In this document: in pieces, positions 35,273-44,872 of the stretch
Layout of the letters: each line of letters begins with the position of its first letter
Numbering within the stretch: the first letter of the stretch is position 1
NCBI GenBank assembly: GCA_026075535.2
Contig: AP026548.1
Coordinates: 7,750,001-7,814,000 of the forward strand
Direction of reading: 5' to 3'
Origin: Tricholoma matsutake
Taxonomy: Eukaryota > Basidiomycota > Agaricomycetes > Agaricales > Tricholomataceae
Length of the DNA: 64,000 nt
Program-made: the position numbers and the translations under genes
The notes under the pieces: model-generated
Told to the model about the DNA's origin: nothing
Databases searched by the model: none
What the model saw: the letters and a program-made list of their open reading frames with translations, nothing else

Positions 35273-36362
35273 CTTGTTTAAGGTATCATCTACTTGTGCT
35301 AGGTACTGTGTGCGGCTGTGTATGACAAAGCATATAGCCGTGTCATCAAATGTGCCAGCTCATCACTCACCACCACCACCACCACCACCATTGATGGCCG
35401 CCTCCCTCCCTCCTCTCTCTACCACCACCACTGCGTGGACACCCACTGCTACCGCTCCCATGCCCAATCCGCCATCACCACCACCCACAAACGAACCCAA
35501 TGGATGGGCCCTACATAAGTTTTTTTTTTCGTTTGCTTTTTGTTTTTATAAACTAACCAACCTGTTTTTTTAGCTTTCTAGGTTATAATCTACTAGTAAT
35601 GACACCACCACCCACAAATGAGCCAATGTGGGCCCAAATGACGCAGATTGCGTTGTTTGGGCCCTACATGAGTTTTTTTCATTTGCTTTTTGTTTTTATG
35701 AACTAACTAACTTGTTTTTTTAGTTTTCTAGGTTATAATCTACTAGTAGCGACACCACCACCCACAAATGAGCCAACACACCCACCCCACGCCTGTGAGC
35801 CCCTGCTTGTAGGGTGGATCGTGAGTGTGTGCAGTCGACGATGACACCTACCAGCACCCCCCAAAGCCGACAACACACCCACCGCACGCCTGTGAGCCTC
35901 TGCTTGCAGGGTGGATGGGTGGTGAGAGCCCATGCCGATGAGCAGCTGCTTGTCGGGTGGATGGTGGGCACACCAGGGATAAGACAACCATGGCACCCAT
36001 CCACACGTCTACGAGCAACTGCTCATAGGGTGGATGATGGGTGCGGCTTGCTACGGCAACGGATGCGTGCGAGGAGGGGTGGGCGATGACACCCACCCCA
36101 GACTACATCCCCCAACCACCCCTCCCCTGCATTTTGCATGGGGAGGGGTCTTTATTATTTTTAATTTTCTCTGCCCCCCCTCTCACAAGATGCGAGAGGG
36201 GTTTTTTTTTGTTTATTATTATATTATACCCACTCCCTCATGTCCTACACGAGGGATGTGGTTAATTAAAATTTTTTGATCTTAATTGTTTGAAAAATGC
36301 CTCCTCGAAGAATATGAAAAGTTGAGTCATAAATAAACCTTATATTGATGCCCAATAAATCT

Positions 36363-36460
36363 CCTGTGGCTCAAGTGGTTGAGCACACTTGTTTGGTTTG
36401 TCATGTGATTCCTTATGGTGAGGTGTTGAGTTCAATTCCTGCAGTACACAAATTTATTTT
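36363..36460 (+). other. tRNA-like module facing the right end (element C)
   Basis: A-box-like GTGGCTCAAGTGGTTGAGCA, B-box-like GAGTTCAATTCC, then TTATTTT. Confidence 0.55.
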
Positions 36461-36653
36461 GCGGGTACTTTATGAAATTCACCAAGTCCAAAGTCCTTTG
36501 AGCTCATATCCAATTGACTTATCATTCAGTTGCACTTGGACTCCACTTGGACTCCAGTTGGACTCCAATGGGGGATTGAACTCTACATGACTTAGTGTAG
36601 TTCAATTGGACTCCACTCAGACAGGTGGGGGACTGTAAAGTACTGGGTGTTTG

Positions 36654-37755
36654 TGCCAACTTCAACTTTCCCAAGGCCCATTTCATGGGCCATTACTGAT
36701 GATTTATCGAGCTCTTTGGCACAATGGATATGGAATACACAGAACATCTACCTATTGATCTAGCAAAGAATGCATACTGCACAACAAACTTCAAAGACAA
36801 GTATCCACAGATGACTGCATGGCTTGAGCATCGTGAGAAGGTCCTTTGACATGATAAATTCCTTCAACAGCAGTTGTCTACCCATAACCCTCCCCTGCCC
36901 AGACCTCCACCCTGCCTTGTCCATCGTTGTGAGCTCAAAATGACTAAGCATCCATCTGTTCAGGGTGTGAGCCTTGATTCACTCAGGACTGACTACAAAG
37001 CCATATTTTTCGAAGCTGCTCTTGCTCGTTTTGTGGCTGAGTATCAAAATCCTGGATATACAAAGGCCTAGGTTGAAACAGCATCATTGAACATTCACAT
37101 CCTATTCTGGAAGCTCCCCACATACCACTGCATTAAATTTGTGTCCTGTGACCCTTACAGTCTTGATAACAGAGAGACCATCACCGACTCCATACATGCT
37201 CAGCCAGCTTGCTCAGATAAGTATGAGAAGGAGATACTGGGTAGATTTGATACAGCACATGTGAACTATACCAAAGGTGGCATCACTGGCGTCAAAGGCA
37301 AGTGTTCATGAATTTGTGGCAGTGTTGTAATCAGACTCAGATCTAACAGAGTAATTGCAGGCCACTGTGTCAGAAGAGTCTACTGTGTGTTTACACTCCC
37401 TTCCAATGCCCTCAGAAATTGGTTTTCACAGCTTGGACGTACCCCTCCCAAATATCTTGCCTATGTCAAGTGGTTCACTCCTTTTCTGGCATCCCCCAAC
37501 CCAAACCACCTACTTTACAAACTTTCCAAGCTTTACAAACTTTCCAAGCTTTACAAACTTTCCAAACTTTGTGTGCATGGCGAACCACAGGTAAGTATTG
37601 TGCTGGTTCAGTTAATTGGTCAGAGTGTACATCTTTTTCCAAAGTTCAGACCTGTCATACCCCATGAATGCAAGTCCAGCAATGTACTCAATCTATGCCA
37701 GACTTTTTTTGCCAATCCTTTTTCTGATCATTTTCCTTACTCCAACTTGTATTGA
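36654..37755 (+). pseudogene. Plavaka transposase, C-terminal part
   Basis: Continues CANFNFPKAHFMGHY, then YPQMTAWLEHREKVL and ALARFVAEYQNPGYTKA, and ends with PPKYLAYVKWFTPF, QSVHLFPKFRP and SSNVLNLCQTFFANPFSDHF. These are standard C-terminal Plavaka segments. Several frameshifts and stops (36679-36850, 37069) are present. At 37513-37566 an 18-bp unit CTTTACAAACTTTCCAAG is repeated three times in frame, adding two copies of LYKLSK. Confidence 0.75.
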
Positions 37756-40003
37756 ATATAATTATAACCTGTTACTAGTAATGTTCCTTGCTTTGATGCT
37801 TCATGAAAATACTCTAGTACAACTATATCTGGATCCATGCACAGTTAATGACATTTGCAATAATTACTTGAGAGTTAGTAAATTTTAGTGAGATTAGGTG
37901 GAAACAACTGTCCATACCACCCTTTTTTCACCATTACCTGCTTTTGTGACCCATTAGTAGAATTTCTAGTAAAGTGACAGAAATTAGTGCTAAATTTGAG
38001 ATCGAGGTTTTTCCTGATGTCATCTATTTTACTCACATTCACTACCACCAATGAATGCGCCTGCTGGAAGACATCATCAGTAGTATCATGTGTCGAATAT
38101 ATCACACATAAGGATCACAGCAAAAGTGAACAAGATTGATAAGTAGCAGTTAGGAAGCTTGGGCTGTTGTTGTAATTGCTGCAACAAAATAGATATAGAG
38201 GTCATAATCATATGCAGCACTCATGATATATTTAGCTGAACCTGTTCAATGTCATATGAAAAGGTGGGAATATGAATGGTAGACTAGCATAAGGAAAGTG
38301 TATGCCATATGTGCCATATCAAACTTCCAGTGGAAGTCCAAAAGTAGTTCCGCAACAAACTGTGATCCAATAAGTATTGTTCAATGGGCTGGAATGATGT
38401 GAGAGCATGGTATCACAGGCACACCTGGCACTACTTACTACATTTTGCATTTTGCTCTTGAGCGCTCTCTTGAACGCTGAAGTATGTTTCTGTTCGACTA
38501 TGGACTCTAAAGAAATAGGACTTGGTTTCAATATGTTGGTGTAGAACTGCTTAGCTTGGTTTGCACAACCAAGGTATGCAATTAGACCTTCATAGACACA
38601 GATTTGCCTGAAGTGCTGGTAAAGGGTTCCCCAGCTTGGAGGTGTCTGTGGCGATTTGCAGAGCTTGTACTAGAGTCCAGACCTTATGTCAACCTTGAAA
38701 TTCAGGATGAGATAGAAAATGTCAAGTGACTAACTTCTCTTAAGTGGATGCAGCTTCTTGTCACCAGAGCCTCAGCATTTGACCCTCCCCATGATTAAGC
38801 CAACTCATGGAGGCATTTCCAGCTGCCATTTTTGGACATGGTTGAGACCTAGCCAGGAGGTGTTTAATATATTCCTTCTTAGTTTGTGCAGAGCAAAACT
38901 CCTGGTCTTCACTGAAGTGTCAAGAGTTAGATTGACTAAGCATTGGAAAGTGAATGTCAGCTTCTGGGAAGTACTGAACATTCCCCGGAAATACTTTCGA
39001 AGACCTTGAGATGATGCAGCCACATAAACTTTGTTTTTGGCAGTATGATATTATCCCCGAGGGTCTGCCAGGGCACTGAGCAATGTGCAACAGATTCTGG
39101 TCACCCTAAAACCACTACATATTTCTATCCAGAGAGCATGACAGTGCTGCTTTACCAAAAAGTAGTATGCAGCATCTGTTGTGGGTGGATCGCACCTTTG
39201 AAACAACCCTGGACAAGATGTCAACATACATGACATGTACATCTGATCAGTGACTCCTCCAGTGGCTTATTTGCTCCCACCACCTTGTGTTCTTGATCAC
39301 TGTCATAACTTGCCCTTACTTATTGAATTCTAGGGCTGTGCACCATACCCATCCCATTCACTGACTGCTGCAGAGTTCATGCAGTATGGGTACAGGATGG
39401 GTATTACCTGTTGAGACCCATTAGTTAGTGGTGGTTTACAGCCATCATACGGGTACTACCTAGTCTAGATTTGGAATATATTTCTCTGGACCACACGTAT
39501 TGCCAATGTCACCTGGTCATGGTGTTGTCACAGTGACAAAAACCAACTGATCACAAACAACTTGCCTTGCTGACAACATGCACTGATAAACACCCAGGTT
39601 TCACTGTCCAGCATCCAACACTCAATGTTCAGCCATCTATTGTAAACAATATGTATGCTTCTCTCTCTTAGTTGCATTGTTTCATAAGTTTTAACAGCTT
39701 TCTCCTGAGTTTTAGGCTGATCATCGCTGGATTGTTTGTGGATACTTGGGTGCCAAAATTTGAACCATTGCAATGCTGGGAAGGGGTGATCATCATATGA
39801 TTTTGTTTTTTTAGTGCAGCATGCAGGTTTATGTAGATTAGGTGGGTCCTTTGTCATGTTCCTGATCTCTTCATGAGCTGATTTAGTGTTCAGGGATGTA
39901 CTCAACAGAAATATTTTTCATGCTTTAAAAACCTCCACACTGTGCTCATTTTCACCCCATTTGCCCACAATGAACAAGTTATCTATAGTGGCTGCTGGCC
40001 AAG
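37756..40003. other. Decayed repeat-derived sequence, no gene assigned
   Basis: Short frames only. At 39332-39465 TAGGGCTGTGCACC, CATACCCATCCCATTC and GGTACAGGATGGGTATTACC look like the end of an old hAT-type small element. No other structure could be supported. Confidence 0.35.
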
Positions 40004-40291
40004 CAGTACTTTACAGTCCCCCACCTGTCCTAGTGGACTACGACCAGACTGACTGGGGTCTGACTGGAGTCTGAGTGGAGTCCAGTTGAACTACATTAAG
40101 TCAAGTAGAGTTCAGTCCCCCACTGGAGTCCAACCAGAGTTCAACCAGAGTCCAACCAGAGTCCAACCAGATGAACATGTTCAATGCTACTTAAGCAATT
40201 CACAAGTCATTATCCTGTTATGACTCCAGTCTGCTCGGACTCCAGTTGGATTGGACTGGGACTCAGAACTTATCACTCAAGCTTGCATCTG

Positions 40292-40385
40292 AAAATATAA
40301 AACACTTATATTTTCAAGACTTGAACCCTCAACCTCTGCTCTCCAGCTTAGATTTCGGAGTGCTCTAACCACCTGAGCCATGTGC
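40292..40385 (-). other. tRNA-like module facing the left end (element E)
   Basis: Minus strand: A-box-like ATGGCTCAGGTGGTTAGAGC, B-box-like GGGTTCAAGTC, then TTTT. Same type as the right-end modules of A-C, and likewise at the CAGTA end. Confidence 0.6.
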
Positions 40386-40534
40386 CTGACATATTTTTAC
40401 CATATTAGGGTCATGAGATACAATTTACAAAGTTTATATTTGCTCTACACAGTCCAATCAGACTCCAACTGGACTCCAACTGGACTCCAAGTGGAATTCA
40501 ACCACAAGACCATAATATTACTATCAGCAACTAC

Positions 40535-43417
40535 CTACATGTCATCATCATCACCATCACCATCACTATCACCATTATTAGTCAGGTTACTGGCTTTTCT
40601 TGTTTGTTTGTTAATAACATGCCCAGTATGATGAAATAGCATGGGAACCAAGAACCAATTGAAGTTGCATGGGGTCATCCTTTTAAGAATTGATTCATAT
40701 CCCCCTAGCCATGCATTCAATTGCTCACATGCCTGTGATATATTTATTATATTGTATCAATCATGACTGAAGTTAGTGAATGCTTACCTGAGTATTAAAT
40801 GCATGGTTGTAATGCTCTCTCCCTTGTTCATCCTCTTCAACAATAATGAGATTAGGGGCAGAGCCATTCATAGGAGCAGGATTACACCACTTTCGACATA
40901 AAAAGTCTGATGCACAATGATTGATATAATGGTAGGAATCAACTATGAATTGAGTTGTTTTCTTCCAAATAGACTCCCAAGACCCATTGGCAATGCTAGT
41001 ATAAAGTACAAGTATATGCAGATATATGCTGGTCAGGATTCTTCTGTAGGATATACCTTTTCCAGAAATGCCAAAATATTTGTTGGTGACTCCGATTTGG
41101 CAAACTTTGCCCAGCAATAACCACACCACATGGAGGGCATATAGTTTCCACACAATAGAATCTTGGGGCAGTGAATAATGGTCCTTTGTGGCTCTGGGGC
41201 AGGTTCATCATGTGGTTGTACATTCTCAGTAATTGGAGCTGTCCAAGCCATATTTTCATTTGATCGCTGCAATATTCTCCAAATGCCAGAAAAGGTGTGT
41301 GGGTGGTGTTTTTCAGTGTGTTTCTTCCATTGTTCCTGATGCTGTGGACATGCTTGAGTCATAACAACTTTCTGATTGGTACAGCCACAGATTCTGCATT
41401 TAGCCCCATAGTCAGATTCATGTAATGCACAAAATACTCCTCCACAAGAATTGGCAAGTTGAGATGTGCAATCTTCATATGCACAATGCTATAAAGCTAT
41501 TAGCTTTAGTCATATGTAAAAGTCAAAATACATACATTAGGCCCCATAACAATCCCATCCATCACCACAAGTTTGACAGGTGAATAATCAATATCCATAT
41601 TGTCACCATCTTGGGGGCTCTCTAGATTGCCTGTAGTATTTTGTTCTTGTCCTTTGTTTTCAAGGGCTCTATCACCTTCATATGCAGGCACAGGTGTATT
41701 TTCATCCACTCCAACTATTGCTGCTAGATCACCTCCTGCAATTACATCAGAAGTGCCCTTGTACTGGTGAGTACATTCTGAGCATGAATGTTGATCTCCA
41801 GCCTATATCATTCCACCTTCTCCTAATATTTCAAATGCCTCTTTTGTGACTTCATCAATTGCAAGACCATCTTGGAGCACAAGATTAATGCCTGATGCAG
41901 AGGCAACTGTATGAATTGATTCTTGGACATATGTATGCCAAGTCTGACGCCAAGAAAGTTTTGGACAGGTTCCTGATAGGTTTTCCCAGAAATCATTATT
42001 CCAAAATTCTGTAATGGCTGCAGCTGAAGCATGAAAGCAATACATAGTAGCAGACAGAACAATGTTGGAAAACAGCCTATCCACCCAGATATTCTGTCCA
42101 GCTTTAATGTACTTGGCAGAATTCAGATATAGTCTGTCAAATTGACCTTGTTCACCAGAAACTGGTGTACATTCATGATCTGCATGATAAGCAGTTTGAC
42201 AATCTGGACATTTCCCAGTCAATACTGGAACATCTTCATAATATCCAAAGCCTTTGATTAAGGTCACCAATGGGATATCTCATGATTTAGTGATTTGCAG
42301 CAGTGACCAGGGTTGACAGTTCAAAGTTTCACATTCATATGAGTTAGGACATATAACATGGATTGGATCGATAGATTTGTGTGAAACTGGCTTGAGCTTC
42401 TGCTGAAATTGACCATTGTCATTATAAGGATTTAAATCCAACAGCTTGGCCAGCACATCAAGCTTAGTTCCAATATTGTTGATTCTTGTCTCTGTTTCAG
42501 TGACATTGTCTGATTTCTTGAGTAACCTGACATCTTGTTGCTTGTACAATTTATTGTCCATTGCACAAGCAAGGCATTTCATCCAACTAGAAATGGTGAC
42601 ACATTTTTCTCCTGTGGATTTTGGATTTTGTTGCCTTGAATGTAAATTCAACAAGTCTGTGTTATCCATCATAGTGAACAGAATAACAAGAACTGTTGAA
42701 AGTGAAATTTTGGAACTGAAATTATCCTGAATAAATTGGCTGAACAGTTTGAAGGGGATTTCTGGGAATGGGCTTTCCTCAGGTAGAGCAGTGACGGTTG
42801 GTAGGATATTGAAGATAATTGATATCCATAATAAAAGTTACAGCTGGTTCAGATTTAAAACAATCTTCCAGATTAAAACTTGAAGGAATTCCAGAGGATG
42901 AATTTGCCACATGCTATAAGGCAGCAAGCTCAAAAAACTATTGCAATTGCATGGGTTCTAACTATTTACTTACTTTGAACCCTTCTTCTTCTTGTCACCT
43001 TTCTTCTTGGACCCACTACCACTACCAGCACCACTTTCATTCTTCGACTTCATCTTTCCTTTGCTCTTGCCCCCTGATTTACCCACTTCTGAGGCTTTAC
43101 CATCCAAAAAAGCAAAAAGATCCTTGAAACTTCTCATAGCCCCAAAGCTCAATATTGGAAGGAGCATCTTTCCTCCTCTCCAACCAGCTCACCATCTCAG
43201 GATAGTCAGATACTTGGGAGAAAGCTTTGGAATGGTTGGCATGCCACATGGATTTAGACTGAAAAATTTCAATCAAATCAGTGACTGAAGGCTTCTTTCC
43301 TTCCCATTCTCTGGAAGCACAGAGTGCAGCCAAAGTTGCATTGGCCTCTAAGAATGCTTTATACTTTTGATAGCCAATGTGAAGACCACCATCAGTATGA
43401 TCAGCCTAGTATTGCCA
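40535..43417 (-). pseudogene. KDZ-type transposase E with CxC5/CxC6-like cysteine clusters
   Basis: Exons read from right to left. First, YQKYKAFLEA and MVSWLERRKDAP...WGYEKF (about 43417-43100), a Lys/Ser-rich tail and then DLLNLHSRQQNPKS...CETLNCQPWSLLQI (42672-42280). A CxC5-like region follows: VPVLTGKCPDCQTAYHADHE to DGLAIDEVTKEAFEIL (42270-41803). The acidic stretch ends VVMDGIVMGPNVC (41520, likely first catalytic Asp). A CxC6-like region (41470-40990, CGVFCALHESDYGAKCRICG-like) and IVDSYHYINHCASDFLCRKW (second Asp) come next. After an intron (40733-40787) comes ACEQLNAWLGGYESILKRMT (likely catalytic Glu) and the stop at 40535. A TGA lies at TKS-*-DIPL. It cuts and pastes DNA with an RNase H fold. 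Confidence 0.8.
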
Positions 43418-43437
43418 TGGCTCGGCTAGCCACAAGC

Positions 43438-44636
43438 CGGTGATAGGTTGTCTCCTTGGCTCAAAGGCCAATTCACCATTACAACCACATTTGAATCACA
43501 TTGGCTAACTCCCACAAGGTCCCAGAAGCAGCACGACCACTCCTGACCAAGTCTACCAAGTGCGATATCATATTGACCATGTCGAAACATCACCAGCGAT
43601 GTTGATCATACTTAGAAACCACATTGCACAACTTTAGGACTACCTCGAAATGCCCTAAGATCCCTCTGAATGAACATCAAATATCCCCGATCAACCTCGA
43701 ACAATCGCAAATGCAATCGAACATTGTCAACCATTGTTGACCATTGTCGAGCATTATTGATTGACATTGAGAAACTACGAGCAAAATCGGGCACTGCATT
43801 CATTATCTAAATGGTGGAGTACCATGTGTCAGGGAGTATTCCAACTTGTGCTCAAACCTGCTGATAGTAGGTCAGCCTCATTCCAAGTCCCTATCGCGTA
43901 CAGAATCCACTGGACAGATTATTGCGACACTTAGTGCAGTTTATACACAAAGGACAGTCCCATTTTAGTTCTTTCCCTTTATTACTCCTCCATCATATGA
44001 TATATCTCTGTCTTGTTCGGATTCCAGTCTCATTTTGGCCTCGTGTTTTAACTCATATCTTTTGCCTCATGTTCTACACATGTTTCTTATACCATTTTAG
44101 GAAGTTTCTCTTAAAACATATAAAACTCTGTAGTATCTACTTGGGAATGCAAGAAATCGTCTTCACATATCGCCTCGTATAAAGTTCTAAGAATCTGATC
44201 TATCCTCAAAACAATCTAAACTTCTACGAGTTTTCTCGATCAACAAGAAACCTCTGTGACCATTGTTGTCCTCAATCAACTTTCGATCCTCTTATTGCTA
44301 GCCCTAGTAACCACTCCAACACTTCTTAGCCTTTGGCTATAACCTTTGTATGCTATTGATTCACCAAGAAAATCCTTAGAATTCACATATCGACCCTCGA
44401 CAATAAACATTGTTTGCCATCAATCTCATCGATCCTCTTTGATCCTCCATCGGACCACACCAAATGCCTTCCTCTTTTATAGAACTACCCTTATGACTAG
44501 TACAAACTAGTTGTCTTCCCTTTGGTCAGACCACAAACATTCAGAACGTCTCGCACCCTTTCTCTGACTCATGCAAATATCATCGGTTGCCTCATTGGCT
44601 GTTTTGGTGGTTTTCCTGGGTTGAGTATCATCACCA
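43438..44636 (+). mobile_element. 1.2-kb copy of the GGTGATAGG repeat family inside KDZ gene E
   Basis: Left end CCGGTGATAGGTTGTC; right end TTTTCCTGGGTTGAGTATCA, matching the ends of the 14221-15219 element in opposite orientation. The interior also carries TCGAA/TCGAC-rich segments and an ACATGAGGCAAAAGATAT-like block found in the 14-kb copy. It separates AAVSAS from LWLAEPWQY of the KDZ reading frame. Confidence 0.65.
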
Positions 44637-44872
44637 GCTTGCTGAAACAGCAGCTTTTGCTGGTTCCGGTGTGTGATGGCTCAAGAGCTGATCAAATCCA
44701 GCTTGGCTTGGCTTAGCCGATGGCTTTGAACTGGTTATAGCCAGTAAATGTTGGGCAATTGATAGACTCATGCATTTGATACAAAGAGGGTAAATGTGTG
44801 ATAAAATTTGAGAAAGATGTATATCGTGATAGTAAGTAAGGTTGTATGCAGTATATTGAACAAAAAAAGGCC
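44637..44872 (-). pseudogene. Upstream coding remnant of KDZ gene E
   Basis: The minus strand reads SIAQHLLAITSSKPSAKPSQ and PEPAKAAVSAS up to the insertion at 44636. With the insert removed it runs on into LWLAEPWQY (then TAG) and GGLHIGYQKYKAF, which parallels SLQIAYQKYKAF of transposase D. Confidence 0.5.

Larger units (their letters stand above)
34875..36645. mobile_element. Non-autonomous KDZ-type element, copy C
   Basis: It begins GAGGTCTTTACACTCCCCC and ends, in reverse, CAGTACTTTACAGTCCCCC, flanked by the 8-bp duplication GGTGTTTG (34867-34874 and 36646-36653). Removing it restores FIDLGVCANFNFPKAHFM of Plavaka. The layout is as in A: longer left GAGTCC array (34905-35180), left-facing tRNA-like module (35183-35272), a CCAAATGA hairpin (35630-35663) between intron-like units, four GAGC/GCTC hairpins (35792, 35889, 35934, 36009), C/G-rich hairpins (36118-36250, fewer than A), right-facing tRNA-like module (36363-36460). 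Confidence 0.9.
31329..37755 (+). mobile_element. Plavaka-type (CACTA-related) transposase locus, split by two insertions
   Basis: The transposase is spread over 31329-31992, 33423-34874 and 36654-37755. Removing the two inserts with one copy of each 8-bp duplication restores the reading frame at both places. Plavaka is a fungal branch of the CACTA/CMC group of cut-and-paste transposons. Terminal repeats of the Plavaka element itself were not found. Confidence 0.8.
40004..44872 (-). mobile_element. KDZ transposon E, right end truncated or lost
   Basis: The left end reads CAGTACTTTACAGTCCCCC, the same as the CAGTA ends of A-C. It is followed by GAGTCC-type repeats (40020-40260, again 40450-40495), a tRNA-like module facing left (40292-40385) and, on the minus strand, a transposase gene whose 3' end is at this end. 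The 8 bp before it are TGGCCAAG; no matching GAGGTC end with that duplication was found to the right, where the hAT gene starts at about 44872. It is probably the closest autonomous relative of A-C in the window. Confidence 0.7.
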
